64,000 nucleotides of DNA from Flavobacterium lacus (lineage in GTDB: Bacteria; Bacteroidota; Bacteroidia; Flavobacteriales; Flavobacteriaceae), in NCBI RefSeq assembly GCF_003268815.1, contig NZ_QLSV01000010.1, forward strand, positions 1 to 64,000, written 5' to 3'. A model generated the notes under the pieces. The model worked only from the letters and a program-made list of their open reading frames with translations, ran no database searches and had not been told where the DNA came from. This document shows positions 43,327-52,585 of the stretch, one piece after another. The translations under genes and the position numbers were made by a program. Positions within the stretch are counted from its first letter, which is position 1; each line of letters begins with the position of its first letter.

Positions 43327-44634
43327 TTAATCTATCAATAATCCGATGACACCACGTATAGAATAATCGCCATCACCCAAAAGCCATGAAAATTGTGGTA
43401 ATAAAAACACGAAAAAGCTAAAATTTTGAAGGATATCCGACAATTGAAATAAGACCATAGGAATTGAGGAAATTAAAAAAGCAATAAATCCAATATTTAT
43501 AAAGCACAAAGTTTTCGTACCGATTCGATAATTTTTCAAAACAAATTGAAGATGAATAGCGGCAGCAAGTAAAAATGTGGCGGCAATCATTTTAGTTCTC
43601 CCTTGCAAAGCAGGCGAAAAAGCCACAAAGTTAGAAAACGAATACAATCCCAAACCAACAGCTACTAAAAAAGTTAAACTAGAATCCGTATTTTTTTTCA
43701 AAAAAATAAAGATTAATAAAAAAGATAAGCCAACAATACTATAATTTAAATAGCTTGTCTCTCCAGAAGCCTTATAAAAATTCATGTCAGCTTTCGCTTT
43801 ATTTTTTTCTGAACTTACTTGTTTAAACAACTTTGCTTTGTCAGCTGAATCAATAACGGTAAATTTTTGTTTCTGCTCAAGTAATTCAGACTTCGGAATA
43901 TAAGACTGAAAAACCGAAAAACTCGTCGTCGTAAAAAATGAGAGGACATATAGACCAACCAATATATTTTTTCTTTTTTGTAATAGATAAGCACAGATAA
44001 CCGGTAATAGAATAATTGAGTAAGAGAAATGAACAAAAACTGAAAGCAAAATAACAAACAAATATTTTTTTTCTTTTGTTGTAGCATAACTAAATGTGCC
44101 ATAAAAAAATACCCACATAGCCGTCCACATTCTAATGGAGTTAAGTGCACCTATACTTTTAATCAATAAAAATAAAATTATTAATCCGATTAATGGTAGA
44201 CTTTTTTTTGTGATTATATTATTTTTTAGAACAAGAAGAATTGATTTCGAAAAAAAATAACCCAATACAAGTCCGGTAAAAAAGTGAATTAATTCAGGTG
44301 TTTGAAATAACGAAGCAGATATAAAAGAAATAATATGTAAATAAATATCAGAGACAATTTCAGTTGAATTAAAAGTTAGTATCTCATACGATTTTTGAAA
44401 AAAATCAATAAAAGTCATGTCTAAATAATAATTCTCTGCATTTTTTAAATGTGTATGACCGTCCGTACCTTCTACATATATGAATATACTTCCTAACAAA
44501 CCAAAAAACAATGTGCCAAAAAATGTCAAAGTTTTTTCATCTTTTAACTTAAATAAGTTTAAAGCCCCTAAGAAAGGAGAAAATAAAAAAAGTAACAACA
44601 AATATCCCCTTTGCTTTTTACTTGTTAGTAGCAT
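43327..44634 (-). CDS. wzy: EpsG/Wzy-type polysaccharide polymerase
   Basis: This 435-residue integral membrane protein has about ten predicted transmembrane helices distributed over the whole length. The first helix pair is followed by a loop EGTDGHTHLKNAENYY, and the centre contains RMWTAMWVFFYGTF and VHFSYSIILLPVI, which match the RxxxA and HxS/FS features of the EpsG family. It is the only polytopic protein in the window besides the ABC exporter. It should therefore be the polymerase that joins undecaprenyl-linked repeats in the periplasm. As usual for Wzy proteins, sequence conservation is low and the linkage made is unknown. Confidence 0.82.
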   Translation of the reverse strand: MLLTSKKQRGYLLLLFLFSPFLGALNLFKLKDEKTLTFFGTLFFGLLGSIFIYVEGTDGHTHLKNAENYYLDMTFIDFFQKSYEILTFNSTEIVSDIYLHIISFISASLFQTPELIHFFTGLVLGYFFSKSILLVLKNNIITKKSLPLIGLIILFLLIKSIGALNSIRMWTAMWVFFYGTFSYATTKEKKYLFVILLSVFVHFSYSIILLPVICAYLLQKRKNILVGLYVLSFFTTTSFSVFQSYIPKSELLEQKQKFTVIDSADKAKLFKQVSSEKNKAKADMNFYKASGETSYLNYSIVGLSFLLIFIFLKKNTDSSLTFLVAVGLGLYSFSNFVAFSPALQGRTKMIAATFLLAAAIHLQFVLKNYRIGTKTLCFINIGFIAFLISSIPMVLFQLSDILQNFSFFVFLLPQFSWLLGDGDYSIRGVIGLLID

Positions 44635-44640
44635 AATATA

Positions 44641-45528
44641 TCAGAAAAAATATTCGTGATTAGGCAAATTAGCAATTAATTGTTCTCTAATACCAAAGTA
44701 ATCAATAGCCATTTGAAAACGTTCATCCATGACATTTTTACCAGGAGTTTCTTTAGGCTTGGTTTGATTAGTTTCAGGAATAGCAAAATACAAGGTTCTG
44801 TCTGTTTTACTTCCCAAACAGATTTGCTTGGTACCATTTGCAACTGCTGCGGCCCAAAACCAAATATCGGAACCTCTACCAGGTACAATTTTATGAATAG
44901 CTTCATTATTTGTAACTTTAACATGTAATGATCCTGATGGGTAATAAGTACCCGAACCCCCCAAAAAATATACCTGTGGGCTTGGTGTTGCATAGCTTGC
45001 TACTTTTTTTAATCTGTAAAACATCTTTAATTCACCATTTTTTTTGACTAATTGTTTTGCAACGTGCCCAATAATAGCACCTTGATTAACTTTTGAACAA
45101 TTTATCAATTTTTCTATTACATGTTTACCGTAAATCAATTCATCGTCGAATGTTATTACGGCTTTCTCGGGATATTTTTCAACAACCGGTACTAATTTTT
45201 TAACCGCAAATGTATTGTTCTTAACCCACAAAATCTCTAGACCTCTTTTTACTAGTTTATTTAAATACGTAGGTACTATCAAATCTGGCCATTCCTCTTC
45301 AGACAAAACTAAAATCCACTTCTGAGGTACTTCAGTTTGCGTATTTAATGCTTCAAAAACGGCAGGCAACAAATGTGCCCGCTTAGGATAACTGGCTATA
45401 GAAACTACAAATTGAGCTTTTGGGTTCGTACGGAATTTAGAATTATAAAATAGTGCTAGCAAATGCCATTTTCTATAAATCAATAGATTTCTTAGTGCCA
45501 CTAATTGCTGTATTAACTTAACATTCAT
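44641..45528 (-). CDS. Glycosyltransferase, GT-A-like
   Basis: This 295-residue protein has a GT-A-like N-terminus: VVSIASYPKRAHLLPAVFEAL and QTEVPQKWILVLSEEEW, followed by a DxD-type acidic cluster in VITFDDELIYGKHV. A distal conserved segment SGTYYPSGSLH and GSDIWFWAAAVANG is typical of a glycosyltransferase group seen in Gram-negative capsule loci. It is predicted to be cytoplasmic and metal-dependent. The sugar is unknown. It is 6 bp upstream of the polymerase gene. Confidence 0.78.
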   Translation of the reverse strand: MNVKLIQQLVALRNLLIYRKWHLLALFYNSKFRTNPKAQFVVSIASYPKRAHLLPAVFEALNTQTEVPQKWILVLSEEEWPDLIVPTYLNKLVKRGLEILWVKNNTFAVKKLVPVVEKYPEKAVITFDDELIYGKHVIEKLINCSKVNQGAIIGHVAKQLVKKNGELKMFYRLKKVASYATPSPQVYFLGGSGTYYPSGSLHVKVTNNEAIHKIVPGRGSDIWFWAAAVANGTKQICLGSKTDRTLYFAIPETNQTKPKETPGKNVMDERFQMAIDYFGIREQLIANLPNHEYFF

Positions 45529-46552
45529 TCTTTTTATTTCTAATTATTAGTCTAAATTTAAAAGTAGTATTACCTAAATAAATGATTTCGGTATAAAGAG
45601 CTTCTTGATTCTTTATTGATAATAATGTACAAAATATACCTGCTATAAATCCATCAAAAAAATTTCTTAGAAATTGTCTAAAAACTTTGAGTGGTAAGAA
45701 AATTAGTCCTTTTCAGAATTATAAAAATCGTAGTAAGGTAAATGATTTTTTAATTAGATAGCATCCAACAAGGTACTCGTACAACCATATTCAATAAATT
45801 CAAAATGTTTCTTATAATAATGAACATAATACTTCTCTGTTTTTACCCACACCCGCAAGCCTTAGATATTTAACAGCTTCATTTCTCCAAACGTACTGCC
45901 TTGTTTGGCATATTTTTATTAAAAAGACCTCGAAATTACTTGTTCTCAATTTCTTTTATTAACAAATAAAAAGTTGGTAGCATCTCACTATTGAGAGCGG
46001 GAGGCAAGAGCAATTTTTTACGAGTTCAACTTGTTTGCTAAATAAAATTTTATCGGATAAATTCTTTAAAAATACCATTACCAATAATACATATATTTAC
46101 TTTTTTTAAAATAATATTGTTGAAATACTGTTGTAAAATAGGATCCGAAATAAAAAAAATTTAACATCTTGTACTCTAAGTGGGAACATCTCTCACAACA
46201 CCTTAAACATATGCACCGTGTTGAACCAAAATACAAATATTGTTCTGCTAAATTGATGACCAAACGTTGCACGAACCTCATCGCGTAGATTACTAATTCA
46301 TGCTAAGTATAATTTTGGGTTGCAGTATATCTAGAATGATATAAATTATATATTTTTTAGCACAGTTAAAAAGAACTAACTTCCATCATATGACAATAAA
46401 AAAACTAATATTTTTTCTTGCTTAATAACTTTAAAGCAATAAATGATTTTTGACCATGTTTATCATAAAAAACATTTATTTTACCCGTTACTGCTTTTAA
46501 AAGTGAGGTAATCAGTTATTGTCAGGTTTAATTAAAATATAAAACTAGTTTC
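45529..46552. other. Intergenic region with a decayed gene remnant
   Basis: This 1.0-kb spacer breaks the polysaccharide operon between the ABC exporter and the next glycosyltransferase. The part at 45754-45986 looks like a decayed minus-strand coding region (annotated separately). A 67-residue frame at 46078-46281 (minus) is Cys/Phe/Tyr-rich and unconvincing. No terminator or promoter stands out. Confidence 0.5.
45754..45986 (-). pseudogene. Possible decayed gene fragment
   Basis: Minus-strand translation gives protein-like pieces in more than one frame: EMLPTFYLLIKEIENK, a stop, then FRGLFNKNMPNKAVRLEK, a stop, and after a frame change GLRVWVKTEKYYVHYY continuing to CTSTLLDAI and a stop at 45754. 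The pieces run in one direction with plausible composition, unlike the surrounding AT-rich sequence, so a short degraded open frame is likely. I cannot assign a family with confidence. Confidence 0.35.
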
Positions 46553-48349
46553 TTACAACCCTTGTAATTGTATCATTTTACCAAACAAAGTGGACGAATG
46601 TATCAACTCCTCATAAGTACCAATCTGCTCTATCCGTCCCTTATTCATCACTACAATCCTATCAGCATTGCGTATTGTGGACAGACGATGAGCAACAAGA
46701 AGTATTGTGTATTTTCCTTTCAATGCATCGATACTTTCCTGAATTTCTTTTTCTGTCTCGGTATCAAGGGCAGAGGTAGCTTCGTCCATAATTAAAACAT
46801 CAATATTTTTGTATAGCTCACGTGCTATCGAGATACGCTGCTTTTGACCTCCACTCAAATTGATGCCGTCATTTCCCAAAATGGTCTTTGATTGGTCAGG
46901 CTGCTCATCGATATAATTCTTTATTGATGCTTTCGATATAGCCTCATCATATCGTCCTAGACTATTGATGTTAGGTTCGTCCCATAGTGTTACATTATTG
47001 AAAATTGTGTCGCTAAAAATTACGGGATCTTGAGTGATATAGCCTAACTTTCGCTGATACGTTGCCAAATCAATTTCATTTCGATTCACGCCATCTATGT
47101 GCATTAATCCGCTGTCAACAGGCATTAAACCAGCTAAAACGTTAACCAAAGTTGTTTTTCCACTCCCACTTTCTCCTACAAAAGCTACAGTTTCGTTTTT
47201 ACTAATCTTTAAATTGATGCGGTCTAGCACAGTTACTGAATTGTAATATAAACTAATATCTTGCAGCACTATTGTACTCTTTAATCCATCAACCGTTTGA
47301 TTACCTTTAAGTTCTTTCTCAACTTTAATTTCTTGCTGGAAGTCTATTAAATTTTCAAGTGAACCGTATTGCTCCAGAAAACGATTGTAGGAATTTTGTA
47401 AATTTAATAACGAAGAAAGGGCTCTGTAAAAAAATAATAAACTAATTAAAATAGGTCCAAGTGAAGCCCCCAAAATTTGAGTTTGTATGATAATAACTAC
47501 AGCAACTACAGATATCAAAATTGGTTCTCGTGATGATTCAAGCAGTGCACTCAACTTACCTATCTTAAACCTGCTATTTTCAATCGCATGTATACTGGCA
47601 CGCAATCGATTCGAATATAGATCTAATAAGGCAGTGGCTTTTAAATATTTAAAATTTGCTACATACTGTATAATTTGCCCCTGATAGAGATGGGAATCGT
47701 TTGTAAAAGCGACAGAAGCTCCCTTAGTTTTTTTATAAATCGACTTATATAAGATATTGGTAACACCACCACCAATAGACACAAGCAAAGCAAAACGGGT
47801 ATCAACATAAAAAGCAAAACCCACATAAACCAAAACCATTAGGCCTTGTTGAATCGCATTGGCATAATTATAGAAGGCTCCCGATGCCCTTTCTACCTCA
47901 ACAGACATTGTGTTTTGAATACGACCAACATCAGAAGTGACAAAATATTTGTAGCGTATTTCATTAAAATCATTCAAAATTTTATTCCGTAAATTATCAA
48001 TAAATAACCGACGTAATAAGGCATTATAAGTGTTCGAAAAATATTTCACGATTCCTTTGACAGTAAAAAAGAAAATCATAATTACCAAAACTGTAATTAG
48101 CGTTAATTCCAGACCAACATTTTTAATTCCTTCCACCAAAAAGCTAAGATTTCCTAGGGAGGAACCTGCTGATTGTTCCGTCTGATTGACCATCTCTAGT
48201 AAAGGCATAAACATAGCCAAACCAAAACCATCCATAATCCCAACCAGAATACCAAGAAGAATCATAATAAACATGCGGTAACGCAATTGTATATAAAAAT
48301 ACAAGAAATTACGCAGGTAATTTTTAATTAGTTTATTGAATGCTGTCAT
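46553..48349 (-). CDS. ABC transporter ATP-binding/permease protein, PglK/MsbA-like flippase candidate
   Basis: This 598-residue half-transporter has a membrane domain (~25-320, six helices), then a nucleotide-binding domain with Walker A GESGSGKT (392-399), the Q-loop ITQDP, signature LSGGQ (498-502), Walker B DVLIMDEA (517-524) and the switch His in VAHRLS. In polysaccharide loci such exporters include PglK, which flips lipid-linked oligosaccharides, and MsbA-like proteins. No MOP-type Wzx is found in the window, so this protein is the best candidate for flipping the repeat unit. It is preceded by 235 bp without genes and followed by a 1-kb gap. Confidence 0.88.
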   Translation of the reverse strand: MTAFNKLIKNYLRNFLYFYIQLRYRMFIMILLGILVGIMDGFGLAMFMPLLEMVNQTEQSAGSSLGNLSFLVEGIKNVGLELTLITVLVIMIFFFTVKGIVKYFSNTYNALLRRLFIDNLRNKILNDFNEIRYKYFVTSDVGRIQNTMSVEVERASGAFYNYANAIQQGLMVLVYVGFAFYVDTRFALLVSIGGGVTNILYKSIYKKTKGASVAFTNDSHLYQGQIIQYVANFKYLKATALLDLYSNRLRASIHAIENSRFKIGKLSALLESSREPILISVVAVVIIIQTQILGASLGPILISLLFFYRALSSLLNLQNSYNRFLEQYGSLENLIDFQQEIKVEKELKGNQTVDGLKSTIVLQDISLYYNSVTVLDRINLKISKNETVAFVGESGSGKTTLVNVLAGLMPVDSGLMHIDGVNRNEIDLATYQRKLGYITQDPVIFSDTIFNNVTLWDEPNINSLGRYDEAISKASIKNYIDEQPDQSKTILGNDGINLSGGQKQRISIARELYKNIDVLIMDEATSALDTETEKEIQESIDALKGKYTILLVAHRLSTIRNADRIVVMNKGRIEQIGTYEELIHSSTLFGKMIQLQGL

Positions 48350-48584
48350 TTATACTTAATGTATTTTATTCTTGTTTTTTGAACTTTTTATTCAAGGAAT
48401 GGGCGAACTAAATAAGGGTTTTAAAGAGCTTTCGTGTTGTTGTTTTTTTAAAATACCTTGATTGAACTTTAATTAAATAAAAAATTTCAAACTATTAAAT
48501 TTTACGTAATTTATTTATTTGTTGACGCTTTTTTGATATTTTATTCAAAAAAAAACTTACAAATGTGTTAAATGAAGAGTAATA

Positions 48585-49625
48585 TTATAACTGCTGAACT
48601 AATTCATTAAATCCATTTATGGAATCAAATCTCGATTTTGGTCTATCCTTTAATAAATACAATAGAGAATATGATTGATGTCCGAAAATAGAGGCATAAA
48701 AAAGTAGTGATGACACAAATCCGATTACTTTTAAATTTTTAGAGCTTAAAAATAGCCCTTCAGCCACAATTTCACTTGGTAATATCTCAAAGTGAATAGA
48801 CAAATCTTTTAATAGGCGCACCAACCTCGAATTCTGCTCTCTGCTGGATGGCCTTAACTTTATAAAGACACAATTATCATGTCTGTAATTTAGTTTGTGT
48901 AAGGTTGCTAATACTATATTTTTATACTCAATATCATCAATTAAATAAACATCGGGGTAAGTCTCATCTATCAATAATATGCTTTCATTCAACCTATAAT
49001 CCGCACATAATATCGTAATCTCTTCATTACTAAAGTTTGGACTAATTTTTGTTTTTTGAGTTTCTAGAACACCTGGAAAACAGTAATTGCTTAGTGAATA
49101 ATATTTGCGTAGCAGATTATATTGATAGGATTGAGAGTGGTAGGGCAAAGAATGAACCTGAGATGTAAATCCCCGTAAGCATCTAATTATTTCATTTGCT
49201 AAGCTTTTAAACTTATAATCTCTAAATGAGGACGAGATAGCAGTTCTGGTAAAATCCTCCAAATGTAACGGTTTCATATAGCTATCAGTACCTTCCTCAA
49301 AAAAATGAAATAATTTACATCTTTTATTTGTAACTAATAACTTTTGATAATTGTGCATAATATCAATAAATGCGGTAAAATCATCACCCTCAGTGATTTG
49401 GTAAACATACTTATCAAAAGATTTCACAGCATTAACGGATTTAATTTTCTTAAATAAAGATTTATTTTGTTCAGCAAATCCAGACACTACCTTACCAACT
49501 TGAATAGGTAATTTGTAGTCCGATGTGATAATAATTACGTCATTTAAAAGTAGTTTTTCATGACGAACTATAGAAATACACATTAAAAATGTAATGGGAG
49601 AATGAACAGTAAATATATATTTCAT
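48585..49625 (-). CDS. Putative sialyltransferase-like glycosyltransferase (GT-B, GT52/polysialyltransferase-like)
   Basis: This 346-residue protein has no signal or membrane segment. The N-terminus MKYIFTVHSPITFLMCISI resembles bacterial sialyltransferases of the GT52/GT-B group. The C-terminal half has FIKLRPSSREQN (at the position of the KxHP motif), ILPSEIVAEGLFL, and GFVSSLLFYASIFG (the SS motif that contacts CMP). LFHFFEEGTDSY is also conserved-looking. These enzymes use CMP-activated keto sugars. It is the last gene of the block with the cytidylyltransferase at 51168, so it probably transfers that CMP-sugar. The HP motif is altered, so confidence is moderate. Confidence 0.55.
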   Translation of the reverse strand: MKYIFTVHSPITFLMCISIVRHEKLLLNDVIIITSDYKLPIQVGKVVSGFAEQNKSLFKKIKSVNAVKSFDKYVYQITEGDDFTAFIDIMHNYQKLLVTNKRCKLFHFFEEGTDSYMKPLHLEDFTRTAISSSFRDYKFKSLANEIIRCLRGFTSQVHSLPYHSQSYQYNLLRKYYSLSNYCFPGVLETQKTKISPNFSNEEITILCADYRLNESILLIDETYPDVYLIDDIEYKNIVLATLHKLNYRHDNCVFIKLRPSSREQNSRLVRLLKDLSIHFEILPSEIVAEGLFLSSKNLKVIGFVSSLLFYASIFGHQSYSLLYLLKDRPKSRFDSINGFNELVQQL

Positions 49626-49640
49626 AGGTAATTAATGAGA

Positions 49641-50243
49641 TTAAAAAATAAAACTATAATTAGTTTTACTTTTTACAATTTCGTCCGAATTATAGGCCAT
49701 AAATAAAATTCCGTTCGCATCGGCGGCCTCCCAATCATTTATGCTGTCCCCAATAAGAACGCATTTGCTATGATCATATTTATGAAGATCAATAAGATCT
49801 TTAATCAAAAAAATTTTAGCTGTCGGTGAACCGTGGACAGAATCAAACAGATACGAAATTTTTAGGGATTCACAGAGATATCTCAATTCTTCTTGATCTG
49901 AACCTGATGTTATGTGCATTTTATAATTACCCTGATTGCGTTTTACAAAATCTAATGTTTCTGAAAACAATAAATCTTCATTTAATAATAAATCTTTCAT
50001 AATAACCGAAAAACGCGTTGCCAAAATTGTAATTTGTTCCTCCATTACAGATTCATTTCTAATTTTTTCAAAAAAATAACGAAATTTAACATAACGTGAC
50101 AACCCTCCATTTGCTTTGTGAAAAGAAAGTAATTGTTCAACTTGTTCAGGTGGATAATCCGCCAAAACTTTTTCAAAACCGGTATTTCTGATGGCATTTG
50201 AATCCATTAGTACACCGTCAAAATCCCAAAAAATAACATTCAT
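49641..50243 (-). CDS. HAD-superfamily sugar-phosphate phosphatase
   Basis: This HAD subfamily IA hydrolase of 200 residues starts at 50243 (MNVIFWDFDGVLMDS). An upstream in-frame ATG at 50276 would overlap the preceding gene by 23 bp and add residues before the conserved first strand, so it was not used. Motif I is DFDGV (Asp7, Asp9), motif II is ITSGS, the lysine lies in PTAK, and motif IV is LIGDSINDWEAA. It probably dephosphorylates a sugar phosphate in the keto-sugar pathway of this block, comparable to KdsC in Kdo synthesis; the substrate is inferred. Confidence 0.82.
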   Translation of the reverse strand: MNVIFWDFDGVLMDSNAIRNTGFEKVLADYPPEQVEQLLSFHKANGGLSRYVKFRYFFEKIRNESVMEEQITILATRFSVIMKDLLLNEDLLFSETLDFVKRNQGNYKMHITSGSDQEELRYLCESLKISYLFDSVHGSPTAKIFLIKDLIDLHKYDHSKCVLIGDSINDWEAADANGILFMAYNSDEIVKSKTNYSFIF

Positions 50244-50253
50244 AAACACTTTT

Positions 50254-51171
50254 TTATTTTGATAGTCCCCACTCAATCATACTCTGTAATCCATCCTCAA
50301 AGTTAACTTTTGGAATCCAACCTAAATTGGTCATAATTTTTTCGTTTGAACCATATATTCCATTCTGATCACCTAGTGTATTATTCGAAAAAGTTACAGG
50401 TTTTGTATAATTTAAGTTTTTAAATATTTTAGCAATCATTGAATCAACCGTGATAGGATACCCATTACATACATTAAAAATATCAAATCCTTGGTATGAA
50501 TTAAAATAAGCAATTTTAAATGCTTCAACTACATCATCAATATACACAAAATCTCTAAATCGGTCTCCTGAACCTTTTACAATGATTTCATCATTGTGTA
50601 ATGCTTGAGCAAGATAAATACTCAACATGCCCTGCTTTAAATTTTCAAGATTTTGCCCTGGCCCGTAAACATTAAACAATCTTAATGAATAAGTCTCAAT
50701 ACCCAGTCCTGCATATACCCTCAAATAACTTTCACTTGCTAATTTTCCGCACGCATAAAAAGACTTAGGCTCAGGAATAGTACTCTCCTCTACAGGTAAT
50801 TTTGAAACATCCCCATAAACCGACATGGTACTGGCAAACACAAATCTCTTAATGTTTCTTTTTTTTGCAAAATCAAGTAAAAGCAGCGTGGATAATGTAT
50901 TAGATTCTAAATCATATTGTGGATCTTCAAAACTTACCTCTCCTGAGCTCTGACCAGCAATATGAATGATACCTGCAATTGGATAATCATTTAATTTTTC
51001 AATCGTAGATTTATTACCACAGCTTCCCTCGATAAAAATGGTGTCCTTAGGAATATTCTCCAGTAGACCTGTAGATAAATTATCAATGGTTATTGTTTTG
51101 TATCCAGCTGCGATGAATTGTTTCGTCACTTTGGAACCAATAAAACCGGCAGCCCCCGTTACTAATATCAT
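50254..51171 (-). CDS. NAD-dependent sugar epimerase/dehydratase
   Basis: This 305-residue extended SDR has GAAGFIG (6-12), DNLSTG, HIAGQSSGEVS, and STMSVYGD. The catalytic Tyr139/Lys143 pair lies in FYACGK, followed by RLFNVYGPGQN, RFRDFVYIDDVV and GWIPKVNFEDGL. It overlaps the cytidylyltransferase gene by 4 bp (ATGA), so it is translationally coupled to it. It likely modifies either a nucleotide sugar or the sugar precursor for the aldolases; the exact reaction cannot be read, since 4-epimerases, dehydratases and reductases share these motifs. Confidence 0.85.
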   Translation of the reverse strand: MILVTGAAGFIGSKVTKQFIAAGYKTITIDNLSTGLLENIPKDTIFIEGSCGNKSTIEKLNDYPIAGIIHIAGQSSGEVSFEDPQYDLESNTLSTLLLLDFAKKRNIKRFVFASTMSVYGDVSKLPVEESTIPEPKSFYACGKLASESYLRVYAGLGIETYSLRLFNVYGPGQNLENLKQGMLSIYLAQALHNDEIIVKGSGDRFRDFVYIDDVVEAFKIAYFNSYQGFDIFNVCNGYPITVDSMIAKIFKNLNYTKPVTFSNNTLGDQNGIYGSNEKIMTNLGWIPKVNFEDGLQSMIEWGLSK

Positions 51172-51878
51172 ACTATCTTATTATTTATTAACCATTCTTC
51201 AGATTTTTCTATATCTTCTAAATTGTGTACATCAAAAGCCTCGTCCACCAGAAAATGCCTTATTTTATCACCCATAAAATTCCATGGTTGTTGACCAATG
51301 TTACGGTCAATTGTTTCTAAGTTTAATACCCAAAAATTATGTGATAAAAAGTAGGAAGGAACTAAATCTTGTCGATTTGTACTGATGAAGTGGTTGGAAA
51401 AATCAAAAAAAGGCTCTAAATAACCTTCATCATTAAGTTTTTTACACCTATAAGGGTGATGATCCATTTCCCTGTAAACTGGTACGGCTGCAGTAGCTTT
51501 CTCATCTTGGAGCAGAAGCGCTATGCAAGAGTCAATCCACTCCGTCTTGATAGTGACAGAATTTGCCAACATTACAACAAGAATATCTGGTTTATATGCG
51601 AGACTTTTCATTACATCGAGGGCGTGCTCTATTGCATCGATATGTTGTGATGTTGGCAAGGCTAATTCTGGCGGTCTAACGATTCCTTTGTAACCCATCT
51701 CCAATGCACTTGCTAATATCTTATCACAGTCACTAGATGCCCAAAAACTATTAATGAATTTGGATTGCTTTGCAGCATTGCATGGATAAAAAAGCAAAGG
51801 TCTTCCAAGAACCGGTAGAATATTTTTATCGGCTAAAGTATTATTGCCTCTCCCAGTTAAAAGCGCTGCTACTTGCAT
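51168..51878 (-). CDS. Acylneuraminate cytidylyltransferase-family protein
   Basis: This 236-residue nucleotidyltransferase is related to NeuA/KdsB CMP-sugar synthetases. It has LLTGRGNNTLADKN (the R-G-x-K-N substrate motif in a variant form), ILPVLGRPLLFYP, ASSDCDKI, RPPELALPTSQHIDAIEHAL, VMLANSVTIKT, and a C-terminal DVHNLEDIEKSEEW segment. The family transfers CMP from CTP to the 2-OH of a 2-keto-3-deoxy acid. It overlaps the HpcH/HpaI-type aldolase by 10 bp and the epimerase by 4 bp. With no NeuB-type synthase in the window, its substrate may be a pyruvate-aldolase product rather than a classical nonulosonate. Confidence 0.85.
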   Translation of the reverse strand: MQVAALLTGRGNNTLADKNILPVLGRPLLFYPCNAAKQSKFINSFWASSDCDKILASALEMGYKGIVRPPELALPTSQHIDAIEHALDVMKSLAYKPDILVVMLANSVTIKTEWIDSCIALLLQDEKATAAVPVYREMDHHPYRCKKLNDEGYLEPFFDFSNHFISTNRQDLVPSYFLSHNFWVLNLETIDRNIGQQPWNFMGDKIRHFLVDEAFDVHNLEDIEKSEEWLINNKIV

Positions 51879-52585
51879 AATTTAGTTTTTATATATTTTA
51901 GACCTTCAATAAACAAACTCACATCTACAGAGTAAGCAATGTATTCAAAGTCGTTTTCAATCAAAAAATTGTAAGTTTCAACGTTGTCTGCGAAAGAACC
52001 AAGTTTAACTTTGTTTTCTTTTGCACGCGCTCGTATTTTAAGAATTTCTTCTCTAACCTTAGTATGAGTAATTTGCCCTGGTACTCCAAGTGACTGCGAT
52101 AAGTCATATGGTCCCACAAACAAAATATCAAAACCATCCAATTCCAAAATTTCATTTAAATTGCTAATTGCTTCTGTACCCTCTATCTGTAAAATTAGTA
52201 ACTTTTTGTTTTCATCAGAAAAATAATCACTTTTAGCTTTTTCTCCATAAGATGCTGCAGCTACAAATCTACATACACCTCTATTGCCAAAAGGAAAAAA
52301 ACGAGCAGCTTTAATTGCATTCTTAGCATCTAAAACAGTTGAAATATTAGGTACTTGCACTCCAAAAGCTCCAGTGTCTAGCGCAGAACCGATTAAATTA
52401 TGATTATTTTCACTTACTCTTACGATGGACTTTAGTTGGCCTAATTTAGCAGCTCTTACATGATCGTACAACTTATCTCTTTGCACTGGACCATGCTCTT
52501 GATCAATGATTACAAAATCATAACCTGCATGTCCCATTGCCTCTATAAATGAACTGTCTGTTGTTTTTGAGAATATACCTAACAT
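51869..52585 (-). CDS. HpcH/HpaI-family class II pyruvate aldolase
   Basis: This 238-residue TIM-barrel aldolase has FVIIDQEHGP (His31 base), IVRVSENNHNLI (Arg binding the pyruvate carboxylate), GVQVPNISTV, LILQIEGTEAISNL (metal Glu) and FVGPYDLSQSLGVPG (metal Asp and loop). Known members reversibly join pyruvate to an aldehyde to give 2-keto-4-hydroxy acids, for example 2-keto-3-deoxy sugar acids. In this block it sits between a second aldolase (adjacent, 0 bp) and a CMP-keto-sugar synthetase (10-bp overlap). A biosynthetic direction producing a keto-acid sugar is therefore inferred. Confidence 0.88.
   Translation of the reverse strand: MLGIFSKTTDSSFIEAMGHAGYDFVIIDQEHGPVQRDKLYDHVRAAKLGQLKSIVRVSENNHNLIGSALDTGAFGVQVPNISTVLDAKNAIKAARFFPFGNRGVCRFVAAASYGEKAKSDYFSDENKKLLILQIEGTEAISNLNEILELDGFDILFVGPYDLSQSLGVPGQITHTKVREEILKIRARAKENKVKLGSFADNVETYNFLIENDFEYIAYSVDVSLFIEGLKYIKTKLCK

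Noticed and set aside
46078..46281. 67-codon minus-strand frame, and an opposing ~40-codon plus-strand frame near 46165-46288
   Set aside because: The minus frame is Cys/Tyr/Phe-rich without a motif. The plus frame is preceded closely by a stop and has no start or context. Neither can be supported.
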